A DNA stretch of 27,016 bases from CAZWRV01 sp964636325 (GTDB lineage: Bacteria; Verrucomicrobiota; Lentisphaeria; Victivallales; GWF2-50-93). The position numbers and the translations under genes are program-made. The stretch lies in assembly GCA_964636325.1 (NCBI GenBank), contig CAZWRV010000089.1, positions 1 through 27,016 of the forward strand, given 5' to 3'. Of the stretch, positions 8,326 through 14,872 are shown in pieces (the stretch's first letter is position 1; each line of letters begins with the position of its first letter). The notes under the pieces are model-generated. The model searched no databases. It was not told the DNA's origin and saw nothing but the letters and a program-made list of their open reading frames with translations.

Positions 8326-8658
8326 TCAGGACTTCTTCTCTTCTTCCTTCTTCTTATCGTCCTTCTTCGGCTTTGGCGGAGCGTTCAGCGGCCTCTTCCT
8401 GATTTTTGAGACCGCCTTGACGTTCGTGCCGCCTGCAGCCCGATACATATCCCGGACAGACGGGGTCATCTTGGCGCCCTTGCCGACCCAGTAGTCGATC
8501 CTCGCGACATCGATCTTCTTTTCCTTCCTGACCGGGTTGTAGTATCCGACGGTCTCGATCGCCATGCCGTTGCGCTGGCTCCGGGTGTCGGCCACGACTA
8601 TCCTGAAGCTCGGCTTGCACAGCGTCCCGGTCCTCCTTAACCTGATCTTTACTGACAT
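8326..8658 (-). CDS. rpsP: 30S ribosomal protein S16
   Basis: I set the start at 8658 (MSVKIRLRRTG, 110 residues), because the family begins there and AGGTGG lies just upstream; a longer frame from 8694 adds 12 residues that are foreign to S16. Conserved blocks are PSFRIVVADTRSQRNG, IETVGYYNPV and RIDYWVGKGAKMTPSVRDM. S16 binds 16S rRNA early in 30S assembly. The last 20 or so residues are an unusual Lys/Asp/Glu-rich tail (KPKKDDKKKEEEKKS) beyond the normal S16 end; such tails occur in some bacteria and are likely disordered. It is the first gene of the operon, behind the promoter near 8780. Confidence 0.96.
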   Translation of the reverse strand: MSVKIRLRRTGTLCKPSFRIVVADTRSQRNGMAIETVGYYNPVRKEKKIDVARIDYWVGKGAKMTPSVRDMYRAAGGTNVKAVSKIRKRPLNAPPKPKKDDKKKEEEKKS

Positions 8659-8767
8659 AATCCACCTTTCAACGCGTTGAGCGTAGTTTCCCAATATTGC
8701 ATTATGGTATTAAAGGGCGTAATCATCCCTGGAACGGAATATGGGCAGGGACAAAAAACAGGCGCAT

Positions 8768-8795
8768 ACTATAATACATGCCTCTAGGAGTTCAA
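8768..8795 (-). promoter_or_regulatory. Sigma-70-type promoter of the rpsP operon
   Basis: On the minus strand TTGAAC (8795-8790) and TATAGT (8773-8768) are separated by 16 bases. Transcription would start near 8760, giving a leader of about 100 bases before rpsP. Its position between the divergently unrelated UDP-sugar gene and the first ribosomal gene fits an operon promoter. Confidence 0.55.
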
Positions 8796-8814
8796 CAGGA
8801 AAGATGCAAAAAGT

Positions 8815-9756
8815 TTAGATGATTTTCGCGAAATATTCCACGGTCCGCCTGAGCCCTTCCTCGAGCCTGACCGTAGGCGCCCAGCCGAGCAGCGAACGGG
8901 CCTTGGTGATGTCCGGGCGCCTTCTCTCGGGGTCGTCCTTGGGCAGATTGCAGAATATGAGCCTCGACTTCGAGCCGGTCAGTCCGATGATCTTCTCGGC
9001 AAGCTCCTTGATGGTGAACTCCTCGGGGTTGCCGAGGTTGACCGGGCCTGTGACCTCGGGCGGAGTCGCCATCATGCCGATTACTCCGGAGATCAGGTCG
9101 TCGACGTAGCAGAAGCTGCGTGTCTGCGAGCCATCGCCGTAGATGGTTATGTCGTTGCCCTTGAGCGCCTGGACGATGAAATTGCTGACGACGCGGCCGT
9201 CGTTTATCTGCATCCTGGGGCCGTAGGTGTTGAATATCCTGATCACCTTGACCGGCACCTTGAGCTGCCTGTTGTAGTCGAAGAAGAGCGTCTCGGCGCA
9301 GCGCTTGCCCTCGTCGTAGCAGCTCCGGGGCCCGATCGGATTGACGTTGCCCCAGTAGTCCTCGGTCTGCGGGTGCACCGAGGGATTGCCGTATACTTCC
9401 GAGGTCGAGGCCTGGAGTATCGGTATCTTGAGCCGCTTCGCCATGCCGAGGAGGTTTATGGCCCCCATCACGCTCGTCTTAGTCGTCTGTATCGGGTCGT
9501 GCTGGTAATGGATCGGCGAGGCGGGGCAGGCGAAGTTGTAGATTTCGTCGACTTCCAGATACAGCGGCCAGGTGATGTCGTGCCTGATGAGCTCGAAGCC
9601 CTTGTGCCCCAGCAGATGCCGGATGTTCTCCTTGGAGCCGGTGTAGAAGTTGTCAACGCAGAGCACGTCGCAGTCCATCGCCAGGAGCCGCTCGCAGAGG
9701 TGCGAGCCCAGGAATCCGCCTCCGCCCGTGACCAGAACAGTCTTCTTAACGCCCAA
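8815..9756 (-). CDS. UDP-glucuronate decarboxylase-type NAD-dependent SDR (UDP-xylose synthase)
   Basis: A 313-residue extended SDR. The glycine motif TGGGGFLGSHL is at about residues 10-20, TSEVYG holds the catalytic Thr/Ser region, and YDEGK (147-151) supplies the catalytic Tyr and Lys. PASPIHYQ, GPRSCYDEGKR and RIFNTYGPRM are typical of UDP-glucuronate decarboxylases, which make UDP-xylose for surface polysaccharides in the cytoplasm. A relative such as dTDP-glucose 4,6-dehydratase is less likely given these motifs. The start is TTG at 9756: GGAGGTG lies five bases before it, and translation from an in-frame ATG at 9813 would prepend 19 residues of repeat-derived sequence that do not fit the fold. 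The gene stands alone between the ribosomal operon and the AraC regulator. Confidence 0.9.
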   Translation of the reverse strand: MGVKKTVLVTGGGGFLGSHLCERLLAMDCDVLCVDNFYTGSKENIRHLLGHKGFELIRHDITWPLYLEVDEIYNFACPASPIHYQHDPIQTTKTSVMGAINLLGMAKRLKIPILQASTSEVYGNPSVHPQTEDYWGNVNPIGPRSCYDEGKRCAETLFFDYNRQLKVPVKVIRIFNTYGPRMQINDGRVVSNFIVQALKGNDITIYGDGSQTRSFCYVDDLISGVIGMMATPPEVTGPVNLGNPEEFTIKELAEKIIGLTGSKSRLIFCNLPKDDPERRRPDITKARSLLGWAPTVRLEEGLRRTVEYFAKII

Positions 9757-9771
9757 GAGACACCTCCGAGA

Positions 9772-9826
9772 TGAATGTCCAATAATGATGAACAAGAAAT
9801 GGCCAATAACCAAGCGAAGAGATGCA
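9772..9826. repeat. Degenerate CCAATAA-type repeat upstream of the UDP-sugar gene
   Basis: CCAATAATGATGAACAAG is followed by GGCCAATAACCAAGCG. The units CCAATAA and CCAATAACC match those of the long heptamer array at 20831-20935, in diverged form. The read-through translation (IGHFLFIIIGHS) has the same character as the shadow translation of that array. Relatedness is inferred from the shared unit only. Confidence 0.4.
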
Positions 9827-9852
9827 ATTCGACATCACTTCGGCAGTGGATA

Positions 9853-9927
9853 TTATACTCCTTTAGACTGAAAAATTTACATTATCTGGCTCGTCAAAAT
9901 GTAAATTTTCACGCTAAAGGAGTATAA
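9853..9927. repeat. Large two-tier inverted repeat
   Basis: The outer arms TTATACTCCTTTAG (9853-9866) and CTAAAGGAGTATAA (9914-9927) match over 14 bp. The inner arms AAAATTTACATT (9872-9883) and AATGTAAATTTT (9898-9909) match over 12 bp. Two further base pairs, a 2x2 mismatch and one bulge separate the tiers, and the loop is 14 bases. The element lies in the 295-base gap between two minus-strand genes, about 100 bases before the UDP-sugar gene. The remainder of the gap (9928-10051) holds only a short CTTTGCGCC-like repeat at about 10025-10043. Confidence 0.8.
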
Positions 9928-10051
9928 ATGGAATGATGATGCCGCATGTAATTGAACGTGGATTCCCGTCCTTTCAAATATCCGGGAAAAGATTCAGGTG
10001 CAACGCAATTGTCATAATAATTGCCCCTTGCGCCTTTGCGCCTCGGGCTGT

Positions 10052-10987
10052 TTAAACATCCTCCTGCGCCCGCCGGAACTGCGACGGCGGGCGCTTGAAG
10101 CGCCTGCGGAATGCGGCGGAGAAGTACAGCTGGTTGCTCCAGCCGGTCATGGCCGAGACCTCCTTGATGGAATATTTGAATTCGCCGAGCAGCGTCATCG
10201 CCCTCCTGAGGCGGATATCGATCAGTGTCTGCTGGACGGTGCTTCCGGCGACAGTCCTGAAGAGACCGGACAGGCGCGACACCGAAAGCCCCACGTGCCC
10301 GGCGACATCCGGAAGGGAAAGATCCGCCCTGTAATAGTTGCTGTTCAAGAAGGAGATGGCCTGCGAAACCCGCAGCTCGTCTGGGTTCCGCCTCTCCTTC
10401 TCCAGGCTGCACGCCTCGGCATATGAGGCGAAAAGCGACCGCATGATCCCCAGGGCGTGCTGCCTGCACCACTCGCCCTTGCCGAGCAGCTGCGCCGCCC
10501 TTTCAGCGATCCTGGAAGGCGTCTCGCCTAATAGTTCGGTCCATCGCGCGAACTGATCCGCCGAGAAGGATGTGTAGGTTGATATTTGCGTCCCGCCCAC
10601 TGTTGTTGACGAGCAGCAGCCGGTGGGGTTAAGCATCTCGAGTACGAACATCTTCATGTTCTTCGGCTGGGGGCCGCTCGCGTTGTGGAGGCATTCCGGG
10701 GGGACGATTATTACGGACCCCTTGCCGAAGTTGCAGTCCGGCCGCCCGGCAAGCTCGAAGCGCATTTTCCCGTCGAGGATGCAGAACAGCTCCCAGCCGT
10801 CGTGATGGTGGATTCCCGGCCGGATCGGCGCGGTGTCCCTCCCGCACCGGACGAGATGCAGGCTGTCCGGAGCCTTAAGCGCTACGCGTAGCAGCCACTG
10901 CAGCTCCTTTGCCGGAAATCCCGCGCCGGAGCTCCGTACGGAAGATCTTTGAGTGGCGAATTTCACATATCTCTTGCGGTTTATCAT
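10052..10987 (-). CDS. AraC-family transcriptional regulator with N-terminal cupin
   Basis: A 311-residue regulator. Residues about 40-125 form a cupin-like sensor with HHHDGWELFCILDGKMRF (His60-62, Glu66) and the second motif VIIVPPECLHNASG. Residues about 205-305 hold the paired AraC helix-turn-helix: LSLPDVAGHVGLSVSRLSGLF, then IKEVSAMTGWSNQLYFSAAF, ending RRRFKRPPSQFRR. Such proteins usually bind a sugar and activate a nearby catabolic operon. It is divergent from the MFS importer across 107 bases, so that importer and the enzyme genes behind it are its likely targets. The ATG at 10987 has GGAG eight bases upstream, and that GGAG can pair with GCTCC farther upstream. Confidence 0.93.
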   Translation of the reverse strand: MINRKRYVKFATQRSSVRSSGAGFPAKELQWLLRVALKAPDSLHLVRCGRDTAPIRPGIHHHDGWELFCILDGKMRFELAGRPDCNFGKGSVIIVPPECLHNASGPQPKNMKMFVLEMLNPTGCCSSTTVGGTQISTYTSFSADQFARWTELLGETPSRIAERAAQLLGKGEWCRQHALGIMRSLFASYAEACSLEKERRNPDELRVSQAISFLNSNYYRADLSLPDVAGHVGLSVSRLSGLFRTVAGSTVQQTLIDIRLRRAMTLLGEFKYSIKEVSAMTGWSNQLYFSAAFRRRFKRPPSQFRRAQEDV

Positions 10988-10994
10988 ATATTAA

Positions 10995-11022
10995 GCTCCG
11001 TATCTTCTCTTTGCAAAGGAGC
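10995..11022. promoter_or_regulatory. Inverted repeats in the AraC-MFS divergent region
   Basis: A perfect 10-bp palindrome, CTTTGCAAAG (11009-11018), is nested in a wider repeat of GCTCC (10995-10999) and GGAGC (11018-11022). The palindrome is a candidate operator for the divergent pair. The wider repeat includes the ribosome site of the AraC gene, so in its mRNA the site may be partly masked. TTGACA at 11037-11042 could be a -35 box for the MFS gene, but no good -10 box follows. Confidence 0.4.
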
Positions 11023-11094
11023 ATGGTGGAATAGATTTGACAATAGAAAAAGACATATCGCCTTGTCGTCAAAAAATGCATGAGGTTCGGACTG

Positions 11095-12432
11095 ATGAGC
11101 GCAAGGAGCAGAAGACATCTCGGGTATGCTGTCCTCCTCGGCGCGGTGCTTGTCATCGGCCAGTATCCGGCCATTCTGCCGCTCTTCAGGAGCCGCCTGA
11201 TGGAGTACCTCGGGATAGGGGACGTCCGTTTCGGCCTGATTTTCAGCGTCGGATACGGGGCCGGCATCGTCGGGGTGCTTATTGCGGGGGCGATTGACAG
11301 GTGGGGCGCGCGCCGCATCATCCGCTTGTGCCTTGCGGGCGTGGCGGTCTCGATGCTTGCCCTAGGGCTCGGAGGCAAAAGCCTTGCGATGTTTATTTCG
11401 GCGTCATGCCTGTTCGGCGTCTTCGGCGGCCCTCTCATGATAGCCAGCGCCGTATACCTCGCGAAGCTCTTTCCGGGCCGGCAGAGGGGGATAATGTCCT
11501 TGAACCTGGCCTTGGGCAGCGTTGGCGGCCTTTTCTTCCCGATTATTGTAGAGGGCCTGATTTCTGTCAGCGGAGGAAATTCGGCAATCTCTTTTGGCAA
11601 GATACTGCACATCCCCTTCCTTGTATTCGGCGCCGCGCTCCTTCTTGCAAGTTTCGCCTACGCCGGACAAGGCAGGCGATGCGATCCGGCAATGAATGAG
11701 AGCTGCATCGGCATCGCAACCGGCGCGGCGATACCCATTCTGCGCGATCTGTTCGTGCCTTGGCCGATGATGTTCCTGGTGTTTCTGCTGGCCCTTCACG
11801 GCGCAGTCGACACCGCGTTCTACATCTGGATTTCGCGATTCCTTGAGAGTTCGTCTTTCAACGGGGGGAAGCTGCCGTTCGCTCCCGGCCTTGTCTTGTC
11901 GGCCTTCTCGGTCGCCTACCTGGTTTCGAGGATATTGCTGTTCTCGCTGCCCGAACGCTTCGGACGCACCGCCTTCCTCATGCTTCCAGGAATCATGGGG
12001 GGAGGCGTCGCCGCCGCCGGCATACTTTCCCGGGACGCGACATTGGCGGCATGCGGATATGTCCTCGGCGCATTCTGCTGGTCGGCGGAATGCCCCAGCA
12101 TGAGCGCCGCGCTTCTGCGGATCGACAAGGGCCGCTTCGGATCGGCGATGGCCCTCTCCGGGCTTGTCAGCGCATGCCTTATCTTCCTGGTCGTAAACGC
12201 GATGGGCCTTCTCGCAAGCAAGCTGGGCGAAGCGCAGCTCTGGAAGCTAATGCTCATCCCGGCATGCGGATTTGTAATGGTCGGGATAGGCGGATTCTGC
12301 TGGTCCGTATGGTACGGAGGGTTCAGGGTGCCCAAGCTGATTTCGCAGGATAGCACACAAGAGCAGTCCAATGAAAAAGAAGGGAAAAATGACAGGATCC
12401 GGCATGAGATGCGGACGGATGTCTGCGCCTGA
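11095..12432 (+). CDS. Major facilitator superfamily transporter
   Basis: A 445-residue inner-membrane protein with about twelve hydrophobic segments, beginning with HLGYAVLLGAVLVIGQYPAILP. The MFS loop signature between helices 2 and 3 is seen as GAIDRWGARRIIRL, and a second pseudo-symmetric half follows a hydrophilic loop near residue 200. I use ATG 11095 because GAGG lies nine bases before it; an in-frame ATG at 11080 has no ribosome site. MFS carriers of this kind move small solutes such as sugars or sugar acids. As the first plus-strand gene next to the AraC regulator and before three cytoplasmic enzymes, it probably imports their substrate. The substrate cannot be named from sequence. 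The C-terminal tail is rich in charged residues and overlaps the remnant reading frame described next. Confidence 0.9.
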   Translation: MSARSRRHLGYAVLLGAVLVIGQYPAILPLFRSRLMEYLGIGDVRFGLIFSVGYGAGIVGVLIAGAIDRWGARRIIRLCLAGVAVSMLALGLGGKSLAMFISASCLFGVFGGPLMIASAVYLAKLFPGRQRGIMSLNLALGSVGGLFFPIIVEGLISVSGGNSAISFGKILHIPFLVFGAALLLASFAYAGQGRRCDPAMNESCIGIATGAAIPILRDLFVPWPMMFLVFLLALHGAVDTAFYIWISRFLESSSFNGGKLPFAPGLVLSAFSVAYLVSRILLFSLPERFGRTAFLMLPGIMGGGVAAAGILSRDATLAACGYVLGAFCWSAECPSMSAALLRIDKGRFGSAMALSGLVSACLIFLVVNAMGLLASKLGEAQLWKLMLIPACGFVMVGIGGFCWSVWYGGFRVPKLISQDSTQEQSNEKEGKNDRIRHEMRTDVCA

Positions 12433-12439
12433 GCATAAA

Positions 12440-12529
12440 TCTCCCGGCGTGCGCACGTTATGGAGCAAACCGGTTCGGATAGTCTTCCACCTCGACGACG
12501 CAAGCCTTTTCTCGTTCGAATTCAAATGA
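12440..12529 (+). pseudogene. Relic C-terminus of a sialidase-like protein
   Basis: In the frame offset by +1 from the MFS gene, the gap encodes PGVRTLWSKPVRIVFHLDD and continues ASLFSFEFK to a TGA at 12527-12529. The pattern GKPVRLRF-hydrophobic-KDADLYSF-x-F is, from family knowledge, the usual last strand of long secreted sialidase-like/glycosidase proteins of PVC bacteria. An open frame does run back to an ATG at 12371, inside the MFS gene, giving at most 52 codons, but the upstream part (MKKKGKMTGSG...) looks non-native. I read this as the surviving tail of a deleted gene. The alternative is a genuine small ORF. Confidence 0.5.
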
Positions 12530-12545
12530 CCTGATGGAGATTGGA

Positions 12546-13697
12546 ATGGAATGGAAAACTCAGAATCTCGTCAAGCTCAAAGGCCTTGAAGTCGAAGTTT
12601 CCGAGCCGGTGCTGGTCAAGCGGAGCCGCTGGTTCTGCTGGTTTCCTTCGCTGATACGCCAGCCGGACGGCACGCTGTGGGCGGTGATGAACGCATATCC
12701 GGACATCCACGTGAGCAACTCCTTCTGCTACCTGTCTCGTTCACGGGACGGCGGCCTCTCGTGGGACGAGGCGCGCGTGATCGGAGACGCGGGGCTGAGC
12801 CATCTGATACTGGACGACGGATCCGCATTGGTGCTCCCGTATTACCTGCGAGTCCTCGGGCCGGATCTGATCGGCGCGCCTTGTAACCTCATATCGCCGG
12901 ACGGCAAGCTGTCGTTCCGCCCTTCGGGAGTGACTGTCGGCGGATGGCCCAGGCCGACCACCGGTGGAGCAATGATGTCCCCCGTCTTCGGCGCCGCCGG
13001 GTTCGTCTTCAACGGCCAGGCCGTCCGCGGCAGGAACAGCGAATACCTGACCACACTCTACGGACAATTCCAGAACGACAAGCGCTATTCGCTTGTAATG
13101 GCGGAATCGGCCGACGGTCTTGCGTGGAAAATCCGTTCCGTCATCGCGGGGCACGACTGTCCTCTCGAAGGCAAGGAAGGCCCTTGCGAGTCGGCGATCT
13201 GCCGCTTGAAGGACGGGCGCCTGATGTGCGTATTCCGGCTGGATTCCTTCATCCCGTACGGGCGGACATACAGCTCAGACGACGGACGCACGTGGAGCTC
13301 GGCTGAGAACATCGCACCGTTCTCCGTCGAACCTAGCCTTGCTGTTCTCGGCGATGGAACGGTGGCGTTGTCCGGCGGACGCTGCGGCATCAACGTGTGG
13401 TTCAACGCGGACGGCACGGGCGGCGACTGGCAGGCGGTTGACATCGCTGCCGCGCATAACGCCTCGGTGGCTCCGGCCGACCGCATCGATCCGGATTCGC
13501 GGAAATGCTGGATGGACATCGACCAGATGCGGAAGCTGGATTTGACCGGCTTCTCCTCCTGCTATACGGAAATCGTGCCGCTTGACGAAAGCACTCTGTT
13601 GCTCATATACGACCGGATCGGTTTCGCATGGCACTCCATACCTGACGATTCCGAGGAGACAAAAAGCGTCTGGGCGATGCGCCTTAAGATAAAGTAG
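12546..13697 (+). CDS. Sialidase-like (Asp-box) six-bladed propeller enzyme, first copy
   Basis: A 383-residue protein from ATG 12546, chosen because GGAG is six bases upstream; ATG 12534 has no ribosome site. Asp-box motifs are SRDGGLSW (66-73), a weaker SADGLAW (178-184) and SSDDGRTW (243-250), with FPSLIRQPDGTLW early and YTEIVPLDESTLLLIYD late, as in the exo-sialidase/BNR superfamily. The canonical FRIP motif and a clear arginine triad are not seen, so sialic acid need not be the substrate. There is no signal peptide; it should act in the cytoplasm on something brought in by the upstream MFS carrier. It is 113 bases after the MFS stop, and most of that gap is the relic tail of another sialidase-like gene. 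Confidence 0.85.
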   Translation: MEWKTQNLVKLKGLEVEVSEPVLVKRSRWFCWFPSLIRQPDGTLWAVMNAYPDIHVSNSFCYLSRSRDGGLSWDEARVIGDAGLSHLILDDGSALVLPYYLRVLGPDLIGAPCNLISPDGKLSFRPSGVTVGGWPRPTTGGAMMSPVFGAAGFVFNGQAVRGRNSEYLTTLYGQFQNDKRYSLVMAESADGLAWKIRSVIAGHDCPLEGKEGPCESAICRLKDGRLMCVFRLDSFIPYGRTYSSDDGRTWSSAENIAPFSVEPSLAVLGDGTVALSGGRCGINVWFNADGTGGDWQAVDIAAAHNASVAPADRIDPDSRKCWMDIDQMRKLDLTGFSSCYTEIVPLDESTLLLIYDRIGFAWHSIPDDSEETKSVWAMRLKIK

Positions 13698-13783
13698 TTT
13701 GCATATGCCGTAAGATATCTTTAATTGGTTATGCTCGTAAACTCACAGGAAATGTGACACCCTCAATTAAGTTGGAGGAGACA

Positions 13784-14872
13784 ATGCTGGAGAAGACAAA
13801 TGTAATTATCGCGGCTGCCGACGCGGAACATCCGCGAAATTCCGAGGCCGGAATGATCGAGCGGCGTGACGGCAGCATCCTTCTCGGCTACCAGGAATAC
13901 ATGGCCGGCCCGGAAGGCGGCGAGGACAACGGGAAGAACCAACTTGTCACCGTCGTCTCACGCGACGGCGGACTCACCTGGGGCGGGAAACGTGTGCTGG
14001 TGACCAACGAGCCCGGCGACGTGAACGTCTACAACAGCAACTTTCTGCGATTCGGCGACGAGATACTCTATGCGTTCATGCGCTACCATGTGCTGGCCGC
14101 CGGCAAACCGACTTCGACAAGCATGTTCATCTGCAGGTCCTCGGACGAAGGCGGGACTTTCGGCGCTCCTGTGCCGATTTGGGAGCGGCAGCCCATGCAC
14201 TGCGCCAGCGGCGTGATAAAGATGTTGAGCGGCGGCCGCATCCTGCTGCCGATCGGACGCCAGACCGGCGCGGTCTGGTCGGCGACCGATCACTGCGTCC
14301 AGGGCGCGATATTCAGCGACGACGGCGGACGCTCCTGGGAGTTGTGCCGGAACTGGGTCGACCTCCCGTTGCGCGGGGCGATGGAATCGCATGTCGAGGA
14401 GCTGCGCGACGGCCGTCTGCTCATGGTGGTGCGCACCCAGCTCGGCGCAGTCTTCCAGTCGCATTCCTCAGACGGCGGCGCCACCTGGAGCAAGCCGCAG
14501 ACGACAGGACTGCGTCAGCCGGAGACATGCCCTGAGCTTATCCGGCTTTCCAGCGGCGAACTGATGATCGTCTGGTGCAACGCCGAATACGATCCCGGCT
14601 TCGCCAGCCACTACGGGAAGCGCTCCCCTCTGGCCGCCGCAATATCCCGCGACGAAGGGCTGACGTGGACGAACGTAAAAAACTTGGCGGAAGATCCGCG
14701 GAAGGGCTATTACAACCCGGTGGCGTATTGCATGCGCAGCGGCCGGGTGATAGTAAGCTATACCGCGACGGCCTATACCCCGCAGTGGCGCATGAGCCAT
14801 CTTGACAACCACCTCTGCGCGGCAGTGTTCGACGCAGGATGGCTTACCAACGGAGGAAATGATGAAGCTTGA
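13784..14872 (+). CDS. Sialidase-like (Asp-box) propeller enzyme, second copy
   Basis: A 362-residue protein starting at ATG 13784 (GGAGGAG three bases upstream; a longer GTG start at 13754 lacks support). Five Asp-boxes are clear: SRDGGLTW (59-66), SSDEGGTF (119-126), SDDGGRSW (168-175), SSDGGATW (228-235) and SRDEGLTW (288-295), spaced about 50-60 residues apart as expected for successive blades. VEELRDGRLLMVVRTQLGAV and CPELIRLSSGELMIVWCNAE give acidic and Arg residues typical of the active-site face. No signal peptide is present. It is diverged from the preceding propeller gene, not a recent duplicate. The stop overlaps the next gene by 11 bases, so the two are co-translated. Confidence 0.88.
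   Translation: MLEKTNVIIAAADAEHPRNSEAGMIERRDGSILLGYQEYMAGPEGGEDNGKNQLVTVVSRDGGLTWGGKRVLVTNEPGDVNVYNSNFLRFGDEILYAFMRYHVLAAGKPTSTSMFICRSSDEGGTFGAPVPIWERQPMHCASGVIKMLSGGRILLPIGRQTGAVWSATDHCVQGAIFSDDGGRSWELCRNWVDLPLRGAMESHVEELRDGRLLMVVRTQLGAVFQSHSSDGGATWSKPQTTGLRQPETCPELIRLSSGELMIVWCNAEYDPGFASHYGKRSPLAAAISRDEGLTWTNVKNLAEDPRKGYYNPVAYCMRSGRVIVSYTATAYTPQWRMSHLDNHLCAAVFDAGWLTNGGNDEA

Noticed and set aside
11037..11065. TTGACA as a promoter for the MFS gene
   Set aside because: No acceptable -10 hexamer lies 15-19 bases downstream; kept only as a remark.
10875..11612. Minus-strand 245-codon frame across the AraC-MFS region
   Set aside because: It overlaps the AraC N-terminus and is antisense to the MFS gene; composition is shadow-like.
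13699..13727. Possible promoter TTGCAT-17-TAATTG before the second Asp-box gene
   Set aside because: The -10 match is poor, and the gene is probably carried by the upstream operon transcript.
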